The notes under the pieces were generated by a model that searched no databases, was not told where the DNA came from, and saw only the letters and a program-made list of their open reading frames with translations. From assembly GCA_049699975.1 (NCBI GenBank), contig JBNAWB010000166.1, forward strand, positions 1 to 8,340: 8,340 nucleotides of DNA, read 5' to 3'. The translations under genes were made by a program, and so were the position numbers. Below are positions 5,760-8,340 of this stretch, piece after piece. The DNA comes from CAZAGD01 sp049699975 (GTDB lineage Bacteria; Desulfobacterota; SM23-61). Positions within the stretch are counted from its first letter, which is position 1. The number at the start of each line of letters is the position of its first letter.

Positions 5760-7646
5760 ATAACTGCCCCCAAAGATAAAAAACAAAAAGTTAGCATTAT
5801 TTTTCAACCATCAGGAAGAAGAGGTGAAGGGCTCAAAGGCCAAACTATTCTGCAAGCGGCGCAGGAATTGGGTGTGGAGATTTCTTCGATCTGCGGAGGG
5901 AAACAAAGTTGTGGTAAATGCCTGGTAAAGGTGGAATGGGGTATAGTTAATCCATCTGCTTTAACCGAAGAAGAAAGAAAATTTATTACGCCAGAAGAAG
6001 AAGCGGCAGGCTATCGCCTGGCGTGCGCTGCCAAAATTGAAAGTGATTCCCTCATCACAGTTCCTGGGGAAAGTTCGGCCGCTCAACCACTCATTCTTAA
6101 AAACTTAATTAATTTTTCGAGCAAAATTAACCCCGCCGTAAAAAATTATTATTTAGAATTGACCACTCCTACTTTACAAGATCCCCGCGGTGATCTGGAA
6201 CGTTTGCAAGAAAGATTGAAAAACCATTATGGATTGAAAAATTTATCTATCGACTACTCGGCGTTGCCAAATCTTTCCCTAAATTTACGCCAGGGAAACT
6301 GGAAAGTAACAGCCTTAGTCAGCTCAAATGGAGAAATCCTCTCTATCCTGCCTGGGAAAATTGAAAATTATTACGGGTTGGCCCTTGATATTGGTACAAC
6401 CAGCTTAGCCATTTACCTTGGCAATTTGAAAAATGGACAAATCATTGCGGCTAATTCCAGGTTGAATCCGCAAGTTATTTTTGGTGAAGATGTTATGTCC
6501 CGCATCCAATATGCCTTAGAAAAAGGGGCCGAAGGGTTAAAGTCCTTAACTATGAAAGTGCGCGGGGCCGTAAACGAATTAATCCAGGAAACAGCTAAAG
6601 GTGTCGCCATTTCTTTAACCGAAATCATAGACATGGTGGTAGTAGGTAATACAGCCATGCATCATTTATTTTTAGGCCTAAATCCCCAATATTTAGGGGT
6701 GGCCCCTTTTACTCCTGCTCTGCATAATTCTCTGTATATTAAAGCTCGAGAATTAGGCCTTAATATAAACCCAGGAGCTTATGTTTATTTCTTGCCCATC
6801 GAAGCCGGGTTTGTGGGTGCAGATAATGTGGGAGTGCTCATTTTTCAAGAACCTTACCTTCAAGAAGAAATATCATTGATTATTGATGTGGGCACCAATG
6901 GAGAAATTCTTTTGGGCAATAAAAAAAGGATCCTTTCCGCCTCTTGTGCGACTGGACCTGCCTTTGAAGGGGCCCATATTAAATTTGGCATGAGGGCTGC
7001 GCCTGGCGCGATTGAAAGAATTCGCATTGATTCCCAAAATGGCACTGTCAAATACCGAGTAATCGGTTCAGAAAAATGGGTAGGAGCTGGTTCCTCCCCC
7101 GAAATTAAAGCGCGCGGAATATGCGGCTCGGGAATTATTGAAGCAGTTGCGGAAATGCGCCAAGCCGGAATAATAGAAAGAAATGGAAGAATAAGGAAAG
7201 ATCTACCTTCCTTTCGTCAGCGATTTAACGCCCAAGGTGAATTTATCATTGCTCACGCCGAAGAGACCGCCTTTAATAGAGATATAACTATTTCTATCGA
7301 AGATATTCGCGCTATCCAATTAGCCAAGGCAGCGTTATATGCAGGCGCCAAAATATTGATGAAGGAATTTGGTATTGAAAAACCGGATAAAGTTATATTA
7401 GCCGGCGGGTTCGGGAGCATTATTGACCCTGAAAGAGCTATGGCCATCGGCCTGTTTCCTCCATGCGATTTGCAGCAAGTTCGCGCCGTGGGTAATGCCG
7501 CCGGTATGGGGGCGTGCTTAGCGCTATTTGACCAAGAAAAGAGAGCTGAAGCTGAATGTGCGGCTAAGCAAGTTGAATATATCGAGCTTACTACCCACCC
7601 TGATTTTCAAGAAGAATTTATTAAGGCTCTCTCTTTCCCAACTTAA
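5757..7646 (+). CDS. RACo-like [2Fe-2S]/ASKHA protein, putative reductive activator of corrinoid proteins
   Basis: This 629-residue cytosolic protein has an N-terminal plant-type [2Fe-2S] domain with cluster ligands C46, C52, C55 (CGGKQSCGKC) and C90. A linker follows (about 105-200), then a C-terminal ASKHA ATPase domain (DUF4445 type). ATPase motifs are DIGTT (211-215), VVGNTAMHHLFLG (295-307), IDVGTNGE (376-383), FEGAHIKFGMRAAPGAIE (403-420), GICGSG (454-459) and VILAGGFG (546-553). This architecture and length match RACo of Carboxydothermus, which uses ATP to drive electron transfer that returns inactive Co(II) corrinoid protein to Co(I). Methanogen RamA differs in having C-terminal 4Fe-4S clusters. 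All ligands and phosphate motifs are present. The gene lies 37 nt after the Lin0512 gene and is probably co-transcribed. The corrinoid partner is not in the window, so the exact client, whether CoFeSP or a methyltransferase corrinoid protein, is unknown. Confidence 0.9.
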   Translation: MITAPKDKKQKVSIIFQPSGRRGEGLKGQTILQAAQELGVEISSICGGKQSCGKCLVKVEWGIVNPSALTEEERKFITPEEEAAGYRLACAAKIESDSLITVPGESSAAQPLILKNLINFSSKINPAVKNYYLELTTPTLQDPRGDLERLQERLKNHYGLKNLSIDYSALPNLSLNLRQGNWKVTALVSSNGEILSILPGKIENYYGLALDIGTTSLAIYLGNLKNGQIIAANSRLNPQVIFGEDVMSRIQYALEKGAEGLKSLTMKVRGAVNELIQETAKGVAISLTEIIDMVVVGNTAMHHLFLGLNPQYLGVAPFTPALHNSLYIKARELGLNINPGAYVYFLPIEAGFVGADNVGVLIFQEPYLQEEISLIIDVGTNGEILLGNKKRILSASCATGPAFEGAHIKFGMRAAPGAIERIRIDSQNGTVKYRVIGSEKWVGAGSSPEIKARGICGSGIIEAVAEMRQAGIIERNGRIRKDLPSFRQRFNAQGEFIIAHAEETAFNRDITISIEDIRAIQLAKAALYAGAKILMKEFGIEKPDKVILAGGFGSIIDPERAMAIGLFPPCDLQQVRAVGNAAGMGACLALFDQEKRAEAECAAKQVEYIELTTHPDFQEEFIKALSFPT

Positions 7647-7674
7647 TAAAGGGATAAAATTTGAGGCAAATTGG

Positions 7675-7699
7675 AAGGAATTATACGGATTAATTCTTT
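7675..7699 (+). other. Stem-loop after the RACo-like gene
   Basis: AAGGAATTA (7675-7683) pairs with TAATTCTTT (7691-7699) as a 9-bp stem with one G-U pair and a 7-nt loop, about 30 nt after the stop codon. It is AU-rich and followed by A residues rather than a U-run, so it is not a standard intrinsic terminator. It may protect the 3' end of the mRNA. Confidence 0.35.
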
Positions 7700-7714
7700 A
7701 AAAAGCATTATTAA

Positions 7715-7747
7715 TTAGCAATGGTTCTTTTCCAATTTAATTGCTAA
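7715..7747. other. Inverted repeat TTAGCAAT/ATTGCTAA
   Basis: TTAGCAAT (7715-7722) and ATTGCTAA (7740-7747) are perfect 8-bp inverted copies around a 17-nt loop containing a TTCTTTT run. It may work with the preceding stem-loop as a weak transcription end, or be an isolated protein-binding palindrome. Confidence 0.3.
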
Positions 7748-7821
7748 AATTTGCTGAAGAATTTAATGCCCAATTCAAAAAGGAGCTGAAATTTATATTC
7801 CTTCAAGAAAATCGCCCCCCG

Positions 7822-7906
7822 CACCCCTCCCTCTCCCCCATGGGGAGAGTCGATAAGACCCGACCACGGGGTGAAGTCGGAAGCGACTTGTACCGAGGTG
7901 AGGGGC
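7822..7906. repeat. CTCTCCCC/GGGGAGAG palindrome, copy 2
   Basis: CTCTCCCC (7831-7838) and GGGGAGAG (7842-7849) form a perfect 8-bp inverted pair separated by CAT. Outer flanks CACCCCTCC (from 7822) and GGTGAGGGG (to about 7905) resemble each other inverted and match the right flank of copy 1 (GGTGAGGGGG). An independent hairpin, AAGTCG (7874-7879) with CGACTT (7884-7889), lies between. No credible gene is present. Confidence 0.6.
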
Positions 7907-7938
7907 CAAAGGAATATCACGGAATAGACTCTTGAATA

Positions 7939-7972
7939 TTTGATCCCGCAGCGCGGCAGAGCCGCAATCAAA
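7939..7972. repeat. GC-rich hairpin with TTTGAT/ATCAAA ends
   Basis: TTTGAT (7939-7944) is inverted as ATCAAA (7967-7972), and the inner GCGGC (7953-7957) pairs with GCCGC (7961-7965) across AGA. Eight unpaired bases on the left arm form a bulge. No other copy was found in the window, so its membership in a repeat family is unproven. Confidence 0.4.
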
Positions 7973-8023
7973 AATCGTCCCCCACCTTCCCCCCTTTAGA
8001 GGCCGTATCGCAATCCTCTTTTC

Positions 8024-8107
8024 GTCATGGCGAGCGCAGCGTGGCCATCTCATTATTTTCAATCAAATTACGAGATTATTTCGATCGCCACGCTCCCTCG
8101 TAATGAC
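8024..8107. repeat. GTCATGGCGAGC-type palindromic repeat, copy 2
   Basis: The left arm GTCATGGCGAGCG (8024-8036), followed by GCGTGGCCATCTC, is inverted at the right as GAGATTATTTCGATCGCCACGCTCCCTCGTAATGAC, ending at 8107. It shares its arms, orientation and central TTTCAAT with the copy at 4830-4920, but here it is not enclosed by CTCTCCCC arms. Confidence 0.75.
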
Positions 8108-8119
8108 TTAAAAGAATTT

Positions 8120-8173
8120 TAGGGCAAAGGTTTATCCCTTAACTGAATAGGCCATCCCCAAGGAGGTGCCCTA
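8120..8173. repeat. GGGATAAACC-containing palindromic repeat, copy 2 (inverted)
   Basis: TAGGGCA (8120-8126) and TGCCCTA (8167-8173) are perfect inverted ends. AGGGCAAAGGTTTATCCCTT (8121-8140) is the reverse complement of 5068-5087 with one mismatch. It begins 13 nt after the preceding palindrome. Confidence 0.7.
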
Positions 8174-8213
8174 CATCTAAGTATTCTTATTTATGCTTTA
8201 TGCTATACAAATA

Positions 8214-8277
8214 TTGACTAATTTTTCTCTCTTTTCTCAAGAAGGATTAGGCCAGATTTAAACAGATCGATAGTCAA
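8214..8277. repeat. Degenerate palindrome, possibly TGACCGTCGATCAC family
   Basis: TTGACTA (8214-8220) is inverted as TAGTCAA (8271-8277). The right arm ATTTAAACAGATCGATAGTCA resembles the right arm of the element at 1-107. The interior is diverged and the left arm lacks GATCG, so membership is uncertain. It ends 10 nt before a clearer family member. Confidence 0.35.
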
Positions 8278-8287
8278 CTTCATTCTC

Positions 8288-8340
8288 TGACCGTCGATCA
8301 CTTTTGAAATTGGTTCCTACTTCAGGCGGGAGGGAGAGAG
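8288..8340. repeat. TGACCGTCGATCAC-family palindrome, left arm only (cut by window end)
   Basis: TGACCGTCGATCACTTTTG (8288-8306) is the reverse complement of the right arm at 5263-5281. The element continues through AAATTGG to CAGGCGGGAGGGAGAGAG (8323-8340), matching the purine-rich centre at 35-52. By comparison with 1-107, the other half of the palindrome should follow just beyond the window. Confidence 0.65.

Noticed and set aside
7741..8062. Overlapping open frames on both strands (64-89 codons) in the right intergenic region
   Set aside because: They run across palindromic repeats, lack ribosome-binding sites, have low-complexity translations and resemble no family. They are open by chance.

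Overview
The window comes from a bacterium, most likely an anaerobe. Three of five genes have readable Shine-Dalgarno sites, base composition is moderately AT-rich, and one gene encodes a [2Fe-2S]/ASKHA protein of the type that reactivates corrinoid proteins in acetogens and methyl-metabolising anaerobes. The phylum cannot be fixed from the sequence. The abundance of short palindromic repeats between genes is what I would expect of many uncultivated subsurface or sediment lineages (inference).

Left half, minus strand, read from 4719 down to 136: a MoxR-type AAA+ ATPase of the CbbQ/NirQ/NorQ family (3877-4719), a large von Willebrand factor A protein of the NorD/CbbO type (1128-3800), and a GarR/GlxR-like beta-hydroxyacid dehydrogenase (136-1023). 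Gaps of 76 and 104 nt and a shared strand suggest one operon. The ATPase and vWA protein form a classic pair that remodels or matures a metalloenzyme, but neither Rubisco nor nitric oxide reductase is present here, so the client is unknown.

Right half, plus strand: a Lin0512-family protein of unknown function (5360-5719), followed 37 nt later by a RACo-like reductive activator of corrinoid proteins (5757-7646, TTG start). They look co-transcribed. No corrinoid protein or methyltransferase lies in the window.

The spaces between genes are the most unusual part. The 640-nt divergent spacer (4720-5359), the region after 7646, and the first 107 nt are a mosaic of imperfect palindromes from at least four sequence families. 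These are a CTCTCCCC/GGGGAGAG family, a GTCATGGCGAGC family, a TAGGGCA/TGCCCTA family with an internal GGGATAAACC, and a TGACCGTCGATCAC family with a purine-rich centre. The same four families occur in the same order on both sides of the Lin0512/RACo pair, and in the left block one family sits inside the arms of another. No tRNA, rRNA, CRISPR array, transposase or recognisable riboswitch was seen.
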